Shown here piece by piece: positions 37,251 through 48,632 of a stretch of 64,000 bases of DNA (position 1 is the stretch's first letter; each line of letters begins with the position of its first letter). Origin of the DNA: Berberis thunbergii. Its lineage: Eukaryota > Streptophyta > Magnoliopsida > Ranunculales > Berberidaceae. The stretch is taken from NCBI GenBank assembly GCA_003290165.1, contig QNQO01005785.1, forward strand, positions 124,001 to 188,000, written 5' to 3'. A model generated the notes under the pieces. The model was not told the origin of the DNA, ran no database searches, and worked only from the letters and a program-made list of their open reading frames with translations. Position numbers and translations under genes: made by a program.

Positions 37251-37617
37251 ATTGTGATTGAGCCTGTTCAGACCAAAATACATTTCATGCGCTACTCATT
37301 TGTGTTCTTCCCCTTTTAGATGGGTCTCTTAACATGAATTTAGAATCAGCAATGAAATGATGATTCTAGAGAGAGAGGGAGGGCCCAACACTGCCCACCC
37401 TCTTTGAGATGTGCATCACCACTCATCTCGAGGATGGTGGGCGGTGTTGAGCCCTCCCTCACTCCCTAAACTTACTCGCAATGAAAACATGACAGCTGGC
37501 TGTGAATAGTGGGCCCTAACTGAAAAAAGTAAGAAATTACAATTATACCTTTGCTTCTCAAATTTAAATTATGCACTCTGTTTTTTGCGCATAAACTCAA
37601 AACATTAATCGTGACTA
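37251..37617 (-). repeat. 3' LTR of the chromovirus (left, truncated)
   Basis: Matches the right LTR (41796-42120) from TGTGATTG.CTGTTCA.ACC through GCTGGCTGTGAATA to the end ..CGTGACTA at about 37617. The outer ~80 bp present in the right LTR are not found here, so this LTR is truncated at its outer edge. It carries a 120-bp MITE at 37358-37477. Confidence 0.85.
37358..37477. mobile_element. 120-bp Mutator-like MITE inside the left LTR
   Basis: Arms of ~45 bp are complementary: AGGGAGGGCCCAACACTGCC against AGGGAGGGCTCAACACCGCC in the inverted end. It is flanked by a 9-bp duplication, GCAATGAAA, at 37349-37357 and 37478-37486; 9 bp is the Mutator-superfamily size. The other LTR of the same retrotransposon (near 41971) has the uninterrupted sequence with one CAATGAAA, a paired empty site that proves the insertion. 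Confidence 0.92.
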
Positions 37618-40600
37618 TACCCACTACTCCAAATAATCCTTGTCCTCAAGGATTGAAATACGAAAACTTGGCGGTAATAACATACCAATCTTCCCAAGTG
37701 GCAGCTTCAAGAGATGCATTTGACCAATGAATCAACCTCTGAGTTACAACTTTGTTGTTTCTGGTTATCATTCTTCTAGATAGTATGGCAACTGTTTCAG
37801 CTGTGAAGGACCCATGTTGATCGACCAGGACAGTGTAGGGGAGAGAATAAGCGTCGCACCAACTTTCAACTTCATCTATGAAACATTAAAGATTGGGTGG
37901 ATTTTGATAACCTTCAGGCAGAGCTAGATGATAAGCTACAGAGCCAATCTTCGCAGTTATTTGAAAGGGATCATAGTATTTGGATGAGAGCTTAAGATTC
38001 TTGCGAAGTTATACTGATATTTGTTTATATGGTTGTAGTTTGAGATAGACTCGGTCCCCAATTGAGAAAACATGTTCCTATCTGTATAGAGTTTCATATG
38101 CTTTGGTGTCTTATGAAGTCTCTCCTCGAGTATGTCAAACATTTCATCCATTTCTTATAGGTATTGTTTGACCTCTGGGATAGAAATTGAGTCAAGTGGA
38201 GGCAAACCAAGTAATAATGGAGTGTAACCATACATGGCTTTGAAAGGGGATGTCTGTAAACTTGAATGGTAATTAGTGTTGAACCAAAACTCAGCTAAGT
38301 AAAAACATTTGGACCATTTTGAAGGAGTATGGTCAATCATACTTCTTATGTAGGTTTCCAGGCATTGATTTGTGTTTTCAGTTTGGTCGTCAGTTTGAGG
38401 GTGTTATGCAAAACTTAAGGCCAAGGAGGTACTTGGGACTGTAAAAGGTGTTTCCGGAAAGAGCTCAAGAAAATCTCGTCTCTGTCAGATACAATAGAAC
38501 TAGGTAGGCCATGTAGTTTATATATGTTTGTCAAAAACATGTCTGCTACCATGGGAGCTGTGAAAAGGTGCATTAGGAACAAGAAGTGGTTGAATTTTAT
38601 TAATCTATCAACAACCACTAGAATGACAGTCTTTCCATGAGATAGTGGCAACCCTTCTATAAAGTCCATACTTATGTGTTGCCAAACGTGTTCTGGAATA
38701 GCAAGGGTTGTAACAGACCTCCAAATCCAGATTGGTCTCACTTGTTCTTCTAGCAAATGTCACAAGAAAAAATGAAGTTGAACACCTATGTTTTCATACC
38801 TGGCCAGAAGAAATTGTGCTTTACTCTGTGATATGTGGCTATGACACCTGAGTGACATCTAACAACTGAAGTATGTACGAAGGTGATGAGATGCATTCTT
38901 AAGTCACCAATGGTACCAATGTAAAGGCATTGTTTGTGCTTGATAATGCCATTGGAGAAGGAAAAGGGAGGGACATCAACAGGATAAAAAAGAGCTTGGG
39001 TAGCATGGATTGAGCTAAGGAATCTTCTGAATAGTTGTGGATTACTTCTTGAAGCCAATGTGGTGTTACAATAGTCAAAGCCAAGCACCTACTGGACTGA
39101 AGTGCTTCTAGACAATGCATCAACAACCACATTTTCAGAGCTCTTTTTGTAACTAATAGTGTAGTCATAACCTAGTAACTTAGATAACCATGTTTGTTGG
39201 AGGATGGTGGTTATCTTCTGATCCAAGAAGTGTTTGATGCTCTGGTGATCTGTCATAATGAAGAACTTGGCACTTAAGAGGTAACTTCTCCATTTGTTGA
39301 CAACTAAGACAATAGCCATGAGCTACTTTTCGTAGGTGGAAAGAGCCATGTTTTTAGGCCCCAAGGCTGTCCAAAAGTGCATTTAGAGAGTTTTGCATAT
39401 GAGGAGTGTTTTCTGAGTATGGACAGTGTTGTGGCTAGGGGGTTGAAGGTGATGATCTAGGGACTTGCTATAAATAAGGATGTCATCAGAAAAGACAATA
39501 ATGAATTTCCTCAAGTAGTGTTGAAATACTTGATTCATGAGTGATTGAAAGGTAGCTGAGGCATTAGTAAGTCCAAAGGGCATCACCCTGAACTCAAAGT
39601 GCCCATGGTGGGTCTTGAATGTTGTCTTGTATACATCTAAAAGGTGGACTAAGACTTGATGGTAGCCTGACCTGAGGTTTAATTTGGAAAAATCTAAGCA
39701 CCATGTAATTTATCTAACAAATCATCAATAAGGGCTATGGGGAATTTATCCTTAGTAGTGAGATTATTAAGTTTCCTATAATCTACACAAAATTTCCATG
39801 TGACGTTCTTTTTCTTAACCAACAAATGGACTATTGGAATGTTGTATTAACCCCTGTATCAAGCATTTCATAGACAAGTTGTTCAACTACATCTTTTTGA
39901 AAATGAGGGAGTTTATAAGGAGGTTGAGAAGTAGGAAGTGCTCGAGGTTTTAGTGGAATTTTGTGGTCTAGGCTTCTAGTGAGAGGAAGGGAGGTAGGAA
40001 ATTGGAAACATTAGCATAGGAGTCTAATAAGGAAGAGATCTGAGGACAATACCAAAGATAAGGGAAGTTGAGTGAGTAAAAAAATGATCCAAAAAAGGGA
40101 GACTGTTTCTTTAAGAATTTTGAAAACTTGGTGGTTTCTAGAATGCAAAGAGAGGCTGAATCAGCAATTCCTTTAAGGGTAATTATTGTCCATTGTGGGA
40201 CAGAGTCAGTTGGAGTCTTTAGAGGTTCATCACTATATTTCCAAAAGGCTTGAGGTAGTCTCTTTTTAAAACCATGTCATAGCCACCCAAAAGAAGGACC
40301 CTGACTAGGCTTTCAAATTAGTGATTTTGCATTGTCTACTAGACGGGTTTACACACTGCATTGATAGTAAGAAGCTGCCCATTAGCAACTTTGACCACCA
40401 TTTGAGGAGTAAGGGAGGTGGGCCAATTGGTTACTTTTATGACTTTGGGGGTCTATGAATGAGTGTGTGTTTCCCATATCTATTAGGATGGTTATAGGTT
40501 TTCTCTTGACAAATCCTTTGAGCAGGATGGTGTTGAAAAAGAAACTTCCATGAAGAGTATGGATGGACAACTCCATGTCAGAAGGAAGCTCTTGGACTAG

Positions 40601-41540
40601 GTTTTCTATGACTTCAGAAATATGTGGATCTTCTTCTTGTATTTCCTCATCAATGATCAACATATAAAGGTGTTGTTGTTTGCATAAATGACCCAGTTCT
40701 ATATATCTCATCACAGTTGTAACATAGACTGTTTTACTTTCTTACTTTCATTTGGGCAGAAGTTAATCTTCTAATAGGAGGAGTAAAGGAAGGCAATTTG
40801 ATTTGGTTGGGTATAGTAGAAGAGGTGGTAGGATGTTGTTTTTGATGTGGTGAGAAGGAGGAAGGAGTAGTAATGTTAAAAGTGGATTGTGTAGTAGGAA
40901 AAAAAGGCTTGGACCAAGTACTGGAGTACTGAACAACATGGGAGTTTCTTCGTGGTTGTGATGTGGAAGACACAGTACTAGTAGAATGACAAGTTTCTTG
41001 CATCCTTGCTACGAAGAATGCTTGGGCCACAGATTGGGGTTTGAACATTTGAATAACATTCTTGATGTCAATTTTCAATCCACTGAGAAAACTCAATACA
41101 AAGTAAAGTTCATACAATGTTGGGTTGTGTAAGAGCATTAACGATTTAAGCTCTTAAAATTTATCATAATACTCCTCTACTGTATGGTCTTGGGACAACT
41201 TATTAAAAACATCAATATAGTTTTCTGAAATTGAATCTTCAAACCTAAGGCAGAGATCATGAACCAACTCTTGCCATTGAACACGAGGTTTTCCAATCTG
41301 CTAGTCTAAAAACCAATTATCTGCCTTACCATCAAGGTGTGTAAAAGCTATAGGGATTTTATTATCATCCCATACATTATGCAATGAAAAATAGCACTCA
41401 CACTTCTTAGCCCAACAACAAGGGTTAGATCCATCAAAATGAGCGAAATCTATGTTAGGGAATCAAAAGAAATTATCTCCACCATCAGAGGGCGGGTGGG
41501 AGGGAATCCTAATCTGATTGTTGTTCATCCCCGTCATCTG
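37618..41540 (-). pseudogene. Chromovirus-type Ty3/gypsy gag-pol (degenerate)
   Basis: Read right to left. Gag starts near 41531 (MNNNQIRIPSHPPSDGGDNF) and includes the LYELYFVLSFLSGLKIDIKN segment and a zinc knuckle of the form CYNCDE..GHLC near 40715. Protease has IDMGNTHSFID near 40470 (DMG instead of DSG). RT contains MMPFGLTNASATFQSLMNQV near 39580 and a FSDDILIYS active site (VFSDD replacing YVDD). RNase H has TDHQSIKHFL near 39260 and DALSRS near 39100. Integrase has the zinc-domain end FFWPGM near 38790, then WQHISMDFIEGLPLSHGK (38670) and HGLPSSIVSDRD (38510). The chromodomain-like tail with EAATWEDW and LEDK lies near 37720-37640. Several frameshifts and stops. The integrase wording fits the Reina/Galadriel/Tekay chromoviruses. 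Confidence 0.9.
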
Positions 41541-41780
41541 TGAGTTACTGGATTTGTCCCCCTTGGTTGCACCTTGTGAATCCTTTCATCATCTGGATCA
41601 GTTTATCAATTTTTTAATCTAATCTCTTTCCCTGAGCTATGCTTTCTTGAGAGATATGTTTCATCTCTGTTTTCATCAACTCCATTGTTCTCTGTGATGT
41701 ATTTCTTCGTCTCCTTCATAAAGCTCTCAATCTCACGAGCTCTCGTCTCCATTTCTGTTTTCTAGGGTTTGAATCAGAGA

Positions 41781-41793
41781 GGCTCTGATGCCA
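41781..41793 (-). promoter_or_regulatory. Primer-binding site of the chromovirus
   Basis: The minus strand reads TGGCATCAGAGCC immediately inside the right LTR. It matches the TGGTATCAGAGC primer site complementary to the initiator methionine tRNA 3' end, with one substitution. It fixes the element's direction (right to left) and the inner edge of the right LTR. Confidence 0.8.
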
Positions 41794-41795
41794 AT

Positions 41796-42120
41796 TGGCA
41801 AGGTTTGGCAAGCTAATTAAGAAATCAAAATTGAAGATGGAAAAGAAATAATTAGTAAAATTCTTCTCAATCAATGTGATTGTCTGTTCAAACCAAAATA
41901 CATTTCATGTTCTACTCGTTTGTGTTCTTCCCCTTCCCTTTTAAAGAGGTCTCTTAAAAGAAGTTTAGAATCAACCAATGAAAACATGATAGCTGGCTGT
42001 GAATAATGAATGGACCCTAACTAATAAAAAAAGTAAAAAATTACAATTATACCCTTGCCTTCTCAAATTAAAATTTTGCGTTTGATTTTTTCGCGTAAAC
42101 TCAGAACTTGAATCGTGACA
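41796..42120 (-). repeat. 5' LTR of the chromovirus (right, 325 bp)
   Basis: Read on the minus strand it begins TGTCACGATTCAAGTTC at 42120 and ends next to the primer site at about 41796. It shares ~240 bp with the left LTR and keeps the empty site of the Mutator-like MITE. No matching 5-bp target duplication was found, in line with the truncated left LTR. Confidence 0.8.
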
Positions 42121-42544
42121 CACACATAAATATGTTTTAGGTTTCCTTTCTCTAACTTGACCCTCCTGCTCTACCCATCTATCTTATTCTTCTACCTCCC
42201 CTCCAGATGTTTCCAACTTGATCAAACACCAAGGCTTGTAATCGCCCTCGCTCTCACGACAGTATAATGAACCCTAGATTTGCCTTAAGCAGATAATTCT
42301 CTATCATCAATGGAGACACCTACATTTCAAGCCAGAAAATGATGAGGTCAACCCCAAACATTCAACACCTTCTTCAACAAATATTTTTTTTATTATACTA
42401 TACTAGTATTGATGGCACCTTCCACTTGATCACCAAAAATGATTCCTCCAAATCCAAACCTACCATTTTCATTGTCATCACTCACACTTGCAATTTCTAT
42501 TTATTTTTTGATTTCATTCTCACACAACCACCCACCTTGATGAC
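42121..42544. other. Spacer between two retrotransposons
   Basis: No gene or repeat recognised. It ends with ATGAC (42540-42544), the left target duplication of the Tat element. The open frame at 42339-42593 runs across the LTR border and is therefore not a gene. Confidence 0.5.
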
Positions 42545-43140
42545 TGATGATACACCAAATCATTTTGTATTCTATTCCGTACACGTGGTGTGATGATCTC
42601 GTCAACAGAATAAAACGAACCTAGATGAACGTTCAATTTGACCAAGCCCATATCACTCCAAGCCCTCTGAGGCGAGTATCTGGGAGTTGTACCCAAATAG
42701 TAAGGTTGTACCCGACACATAAGTCAAATGGTCAAGCCCAATATCCATAAGACGAATAAGGCAAGTATCTAAGAGTTTGACCTAAGACAGACAGGCCCAC
42801 AACACATTGACTTCTGCTAGGAAATAAATATCAGAGTATAAGTCGTGCATGTAAACTCTCTTGCATGGACAATATTCCACAACGAAATGATCTCTAACAG
42901 ATATCTTTCCTTAAACCACGCCACCAAAGGTATAGTCGGACAAGGACTCTTGCATGATAAATAAATAACAAGGTTGAGGAACTAAGGTACATTACAAAGC
43001 TCAATTTCAAGAATTACACATTTCTCACGCCTTTTCTGACTTTAGTATCGGAGTGTCATCAGCCGCCACAACGGTGGTTTTTGGCTCATGTGCGTTCCTT
43101 ATGCAAGTCAAGGTCAAGGAGAACGGAAACTAATCTATCA
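42545..43140 (+). repeat. 5' LTR of the Tat element (596 bp)
   Basis: Begins TGATGATACACC and ends AATCTATCA. It aligns along its length with 53362-53944, with frequent substitutions and small indels that suggest an old insertion. Directly inside lies ATTTGACGCCTCCGTGGGAA, similar to the TTTGGCGCC..GTGGGAA primer region common in Tat elements. Confidence 0.92.
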
Positions 43141-43212
43141 ATTTGACGCCTCCGTGGGAAACGATGAAGTTCCTAAGAAAACAGATAACACCCTTCATTA
43201 CAGTCCAAAAAT

Positions 43213-44540
43213 ATGGTAGCCACAAAATCTCCTACTAATGGTGAAATTGTCGAGCCTTCAAACACTCGAATCGGCACCGTGTCACCGATTTCGGTGGTAC
43301 TAGCCAAGCAAGGAAAACAACCCCAGGACCCCACATCGGCTACAAGCATGAAAAACTCTAGGGTGGATCAACTGTTAGCCCAATTGCAGCAAATTGCGTG
43401 AGTGTGGCGATTTTCGCCCATCAGAACCCACCATCTGCAGGAGGAGACAAAGAGGCGGAAAGAACCATGTCCCCATAGGACAACAAGGAGCGCATTTAAG
43501 AGAGTCACTATGCCCCCGTTGGCTCTCACGGAATTAAGCCCACTTCACAAAACCTCCCCCGACTTGGGGCCACCAATTCGGATGTGTTGTATAACCTCAC
43601 CGATCCCCCCCGTTCACGGATCAGATCAGGAACGCACCATAGCCAAAAAAGTTTAGCTTCTTATGCTGGGATAGCGGACCCGTCCGACCACCTATGCCAT
43701 TACCATCACGTAATGGCACTGAAAAAAGGATTTGAAGCAGTTATGTGCCAGAAATTTCCCCAGCCTAAAGAAAACAACATTAACCTGGTTTCACAGTCTC
43801 CCTCCAGAGTCTATTGACTCATTCCAGACACTGGCAAAAGCGTTTATCACTCGCTTTGTCTGCAGCCAATGGATTAGGAAGGGCCTGCACTACTTGCTCA
43901 ACCTCAAGCAAAAATCGAATGAAACACTAAGAGAGCACGTCACTCACTTCAATGATGAGTTAACTCAGATTGACAGCTGCAACAAAGACACCTCAGTCAT
44001 GGCCTTCATCTCGGGTCTGAGGGGGGGGGGCAATTCTAAAACTTCCTCACCCTGGAACCTCCGACGAACATGGTAGACTTGCTAAAGAGCGCTCAGAAAT
44101 ACATCACCCTTGAGAAGACATGGGCTGCCAAAAAGGGGGATAAACTGAAAAGAAATATTCCCCTAACCCTTGAGATAAGAAGGAAATGAGAAACCTGGAG
44201 GAGGACGAAAAAAACAAGAGCAAGTGAAGTGATAGTAAGCCAAAATATGATCGGATGAGGCAAGATAAAGCCTCCAACTTCGTCCGATCCAACTCCAGCA
44301 TGTTCGACATCCTCAATACCATTCAGAATTGGGGAGAAGAAAAGTGGACCTCCAAACAGCGGGGAGATTCTTCTCGGTGAGACAATGGCAAGTACTGCTC
44401 CTTTCACAAGGACAACGACCATGACACTGAAGACTGCAAAAATCTCATAAATGAGATGGAGTACTGGATTAATAAGAGAAAACTCAAAGAAGTCTTGAGC
44501 CCGAAAAAGAGACAAGACTGTGCAAAGGAAAGAGAATAAG
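43213..44540 (+). pseudogene. Tat element gag
   Basis: N-terminus at 43213 (MVATKSPTNGEIVEPSNTR). The capsid-like part has TWFHSLPPESIDSFQTLAKA and HVTHFNDELTQIDSCNKD in the 43732-44076 frame. A run of nine G near 44022 is probably a frameshift site. The nucleocapsid-type motif YCSFHKDNDHDTEDCKNL lies near 44395-44450, followed by EMEYWINKRKLKEV, the same motif order as in element 1. The 174-codon minus-strand frame over this segment is a shadow. Confidence 0.87.
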
Positions 44541-44678
44541 CCATTAAATAGATAGAAGAAAAAATGGTTGACAATATATGTCCTGCACGGGGTATGCTCG
44601 AAAGGTGAGCAATCCAACTGACCCCGAAAGAGGACGCTCTGCGAGATGCGAACTTAGTCTACATATGAAGACCGACAA

Positions 44679-45256
44679 GTGCAATATGCTCGTATCCAAA
44701 ACATGATCCCTTCGCTGACATTCACTAATACGGACCTCCAAGACGTCCACTCTCCTCATAATGACATTCTGGTTATATCAGTCCTCATAGCGAAGTGGGA
44801 AGTGAAGAAATCCTTAGTAGATACTAGGAGCTCCCTGAACGTCGTGTTCCTCAATGCGTTCTGTAGCATGCAACTCGAAAAAGAGAACTTGTTGCCTGCC
44901 AGTCACCCCATGATTGGGTTAGTGGGGAGAAGTGCTTCCGTGTCAAAAAGATTAGGCTAACGATGGTGGCGGGAGAGCCACAACTGCAGAAAGTCATGTT
45001 CCACGAGTTCATGGTGATCGATGCCCCCATCCACTTACAATATCATCTTGGGAAGGCCTTAGCTCTATCAGATGGAGGCGATAGTTTCCACTTTGCATTT
45101 GTGCATCAAGTACCCTACCAATCAGGTGGAAATAACCATTCGAGGAGATCAGTAGTCACCAAGAGATTGGAACTATGCATCATTAAAGCAGCTGGACAGT
45201 TAACAATTACAGCCTGGGTTTGCGGGCCAGACATCTCAGATCATGGGCCCAGATAA
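44679..45256 (+). pseudogene. Tat element protease
   Basis: PSLTFTNTDLQDVHSPHND, then KKSLVDTRSSLNVVFLNAF (catalytic motif near 44815) and, after a frame change, MVAGEPQLQKVMFHEFMVID and APIHLQYHLGKAL. Canonical DTG is DTR here, as in element 1. Active-site Asp is present but the Gly is lost, so activity is doubtful. Confidence 0.8.
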
Positions 45257-45399
45257 GATAGAAGAGTTTCCTCGCTTGGATGATGAGACTACAGTCAATC
45301 CGAGGGGAAAACCTAACGTCTGCCAGCTAGAGAAGTCATGGTCTACCTAGACAACCCTAATAACATCAGGACCGTCTAGAAAGGTTCCTGCCTGAAAAA

Positions 45400-45960
45400 A
45401 GTATTCGTGGAGCTACTGATAAAGTTGTTGAGGGAGAATCCAAACATTTTCACCTAGACGATGCAGGACATGGTGGGATTTGACCCCTCCATAGCCACCC
45501 ATCAACTGGAAGTTGACTCTGAGAGGAAATCGATCAGGCACAAGAATAGACCCTTGGCCCTCGAACAAAATCGGATCATCAATGAAGAGGTACAAAGGCT
45601 GCTTAACACTGACATGATTAAGGAAGTGCGGTGCCCAGACTGGCTAGCAAATACCATCTTGGTGAAAAGGAGGAATGGGAAGTGGAGAGTCTGTGTGGAT
45701 TACACATGCCAGAACAAGGCTTGACCGAAAGACAAGCTTTTTAGGCTTCCGGATACTACATATACAAATGCACCCCTAGACCAAGAGAAAGCCTTCTTTA
45801 TAACTGAAAGAGGGTCATACGGGTATCGGGTAATGTTGTATGGTCTAAAGAGCGCGGGAGCAACGCATCAACGACTGATAAACCGGATGTTAAATGAGAA
45901 AATTGGCAGAATCAAGGAAGTCTATATAGACAACTCTACGCATCTAACCGTTCCAGTCCA
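45400..45960 (+). pseudogene. Tat element reverse transcriptase, internally deleted
   Basis: Starts with the Tat-type linker (TMQDMVGFDPSIATHQLEVD), then the N-terminal fingers ending WRVCVDYTCQNKA and a stop at 45722. It resumes with PLDQEKAFFITERGSYGYRV and GLKSAGATHQRLINRML. The block that carries the first catalytic Asp between these two parts is missing, and the YxDD box reads YIDN near 45925. RNase H and most of integrase are absent. Confidence 0.82.
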
Positions 45961-46329
45961 TACAAACCAAGGCTCAACTAAACAATGAGTTAGAATCTAG
46001 TCCTGAAAAGACTATGTCTGTCACTCCAGTTCCATACAAAGCTAAGTAGTATTACTTTGGAAGGCCAATGCCAACTTAAAAAGTGGGCAACCAGCGAAGC
46101 ACGACCCACCCACATTAAGGTCACTCTTCAATTGACTTCGCTATCATTGGCGAATCGTGCTATTTTGTCAAGGGAACTACACAGGATGAGTCAGAACCAC
46201 ACGCGTCTCTTCAGGACCAGATTATCGTAGTCCATGCTCAGAGTTAAACTGTCTCATTTATTTTGCAATCCAGGAGAGTTGTTAGTGCAAGCCAATATGA
46301 TCCACAATCATTCGGGGCATACAAGAAAA

Positions 46330-47250
46330 ATGAATTTTGAAAAACAAACTTTATTGATTATCAAAATGTTGTTACAAAGCTTGACCAACTTACTAGTACA
46401 AAAGTTTACACACTACAAGCATCTAAGCTTGGTGCAAAGAAAGGCGCGAGTAAGGATCCGCCGGTACACATGTTGATACTTTGCTTTGCCAATCTGCCTA
46501 CAGAAGATAATTTGGAAGTCAAACAAAAGAAACAACCACCTAAAGTTGGCTGCCGGTACACATGTCGATACTTTACTCTACCAATCTGCCTTCAGAAAGG
46601 ATTTGAAAGTGAAAGCAAATGCACCCAAAATTGGCTGCGGGGGTAATCCTTCAAAAAAGGGATGCCTGGGGTGAAACATAATCAACTACCCAAGATGAAG
46701 GAAAAACTTGGCCCATAAGGGGGAGTCTGTACTTTTTATTCGCGACATACGAAGAAATTAGAATGCTCCATGGAGCCACTGGAAGCTCACTCAAACCAGG
46801 TGGCTTCATTCAATGGCAGAGGTCTTGTTAAGACTCATCGATGAAAATATCAGAACATTCGAAGACTCCACCAATGGAGATCCTCCATCCTTTGGCTAGG
46901 CTAAAACACATTTTTTTGAAAGACGCATTTGGGAAACATGTTTTACATCATTCATGGAAATGCTTGAAACTGCGAGAACCAGCCTATATATAGGCAAGAC
47001 GGTTCATAGAACGCGGTCAGCCAACAGTCGCATCAGCATTAAATGCTACACAGAAAATCAGAAGGCGACGGTTCCAAGTACAACTACACTAATCCACGTT
47101 CATCAAATTAATGGAACTGCACACAGCCCCATTAACTGGGGGGAATAACTGATACCAAACCATCTCACAATCTACTTCGTACACATGGCATGATGATCTG
47201 GTCAATAAAGTGGAGAAAGCCCAAATAAACGTCTAATCTGATCCAGCCCA
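46330..47250 (-). pseudogene. Deleted antisense unit plus PPT and LTR start of a related element
   Basis: Inside the element there is a second 3' end. On the plus strand a polypurine run, AACTGGGGGGAATAAC (47134-47149), is followed by ~100 bp of LTR start (TGATACCAAACC.., 47150-47250) homologous to 53362 onward. On the minus strand there is a TATA box, CCTATATATAGG (46983-46994), and, ~640 bp further, AATAAA (complement of 46350-46355) in the context AATAAAGTTTGTT. The same context ends the full antisense gene at 48875. No long antisense frame remains between them. Two 91-bp tandem units (GGTACACATGT.GATACTTT at 46463 and 46554) lie in between. Confidence 0.65.
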
Positions 47251-47252
47251 AA

Positions 47253-47501
47253 AAACAGACAATGGCCAAGTACTATAATAAAAAGGTCATGCCACGAGAG
47301 ATGAAAGTGGAAGACTGGGTACTCAAAATAACTCAGAAAAACACTAAGGAACCAGACGCAGACAAGCTAAATCCAAACTAGGAAGGACCCTATAGAGTGA
47401 CTATGGTCAACAGACTAGGTATTTACTATTTAGAAAACACGAACAACGAAGACCTTAAGCAGCCACGAAATGTAAAACACCTAAAGAGATATTATCAATA
47501 A
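47253..47501 (+). pseudogene. Integrase C-terminal fragment of the Tat element
   Basis: 83-codon frame: QTMAKYYNKKVMPREMKVED, then DADKLNPN, one in-frame stop where Trp is expected, EGPYRVTMVNRLGIYYLE and VKHLKRYYQ followed by TAA. The LNPNxEGPYRV block is the conserved GPY/F module at the end of gypsy integrase. It follows directly on an LTR-start fragment at 47250, so the order is not that of a normal element; a deletion or recombination joined them. Confidence 0.85.
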
Positions 47502-47717
47502 ATTCAAGGTATTTGTTTTATTAAAGTTTCATTGTTGTTCATTAAATCTGGGTGAAAATCTGATCAATCTATTGTAATCTGACCTAAGTGTCAGACGATA
47601 GTCCATTTCATTTCTTTGTCTGTTGATCTGCTGGTCTGACCTCCATGTAAGACTACTAGGCAAATTAAGTAAGTGGTAATACCCAAGTAAGACTTATATG
47701 CCTAAGGTCGTATGATA

Positions 47718-48632
47718 GCCAAACTTGACCAAAGTTTAGTCAGTTCATTAAGACCGATAAAGACAACTTCTAGTCCGTTCTAAGGCCTAGTCATCCAAGA
47801 ACGGACAAAGTTGGCTTAGAAAGTGGAAGTCTAGTCAGAGCCCGTGAAGCCTGACCAAGATGACTTGCCAGGGATCATTGTCCGACCATAGACAATAATA
47901 GCCAAACTCGACCAAAGTTTAGTCAGTTAATTAAGACTCTTGAAAACAATTTCTGGTCCGCTTTAAGGCCTAGCCCGCCAAGAACGGACAAAGATGGCTT
48001 AGAAAGTTGAAGTCTAGTCAAACCTCATGAAGCCTGACCAAGATGACTTTCCAGGGATCATTGTCCGACCATAGACAATAATAGCTAAACTCGATCAAAG
48101 TTTAGTCTATTCATTAAGACTGATAAAGGCAACTTCTAGTTTGCTCTAAGGTCTAGTCTGCCAATAATGGACAAAGATGGCTTAGAAAGTGGAAGTCTAG
48201 TTAGAGCTCATGAAGTCTGACCAATATGACTTTTCAGAGATCATTGTCTGACCATAGACAATGATGGCTAAACTTGACCAAAGTTTAGTCAGTTCATTAA
48301 GACTGATGAAAATAACTTTTTGTTCACTTTAACGCCTAGTCCGCTAATAACAAACAAATATTGCTTAGAAAATGGAAGTCTATTCTAAGCGCATGAAGCC
48401 TGACAAAGATGAATTTTCAGGGATCATTGTCTGACCATAAACAATGATGGCCAAACTTTACCAAAGTTTAGTCTGCCCATGAAGGCTGATGAAGACAACT
48501 TCTGGTCCGCTCTATAGCCTAGTCTGTCAGGAGCGGATTAAAATGGCTTGAGGAATCAAAAGTGTGATTAACTTATGAATTCAAATGGTCTCTTGTCCGC
48601 CAAGATTGTTTTCACTTCGCTGCACATAGTTC
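47718..48632. repeat. Five 183-bp tandem repeats in the Tat 3' region
   Basis: The marker GCYAAACT..ACCAAAGTTTAGTC occurs at 47718, 47901, 48084, 48267 and 48450, exactly 183 bp apart each time. Each unit also holds CTAGTC..CCAAGAACGGACAAAG, GGAAGTCTAGTC and GATCATTGTCYGACCATA. Copies differ by 10-20 per cent by eye, and the last decays after about 48540. The array lies between integrase and the antisense gene. Confidence 0.93.

Noticed and set aside
42339..42593. 84-codon frame left of the Tat element
   Set aside because: It crosses the target duplication and LTR border, so it cannot be an original gene.
44093..44617. 174-codon minus-strand frame
   Set aside because: Shadow of Tat gag including its zinc-binding motif on the plus strand.
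47718..48632. CRISPR-like regular repeat
   Set aside because: Units are directly adjacent 183-bp repeats without spacers, in a plant retrotransposon.
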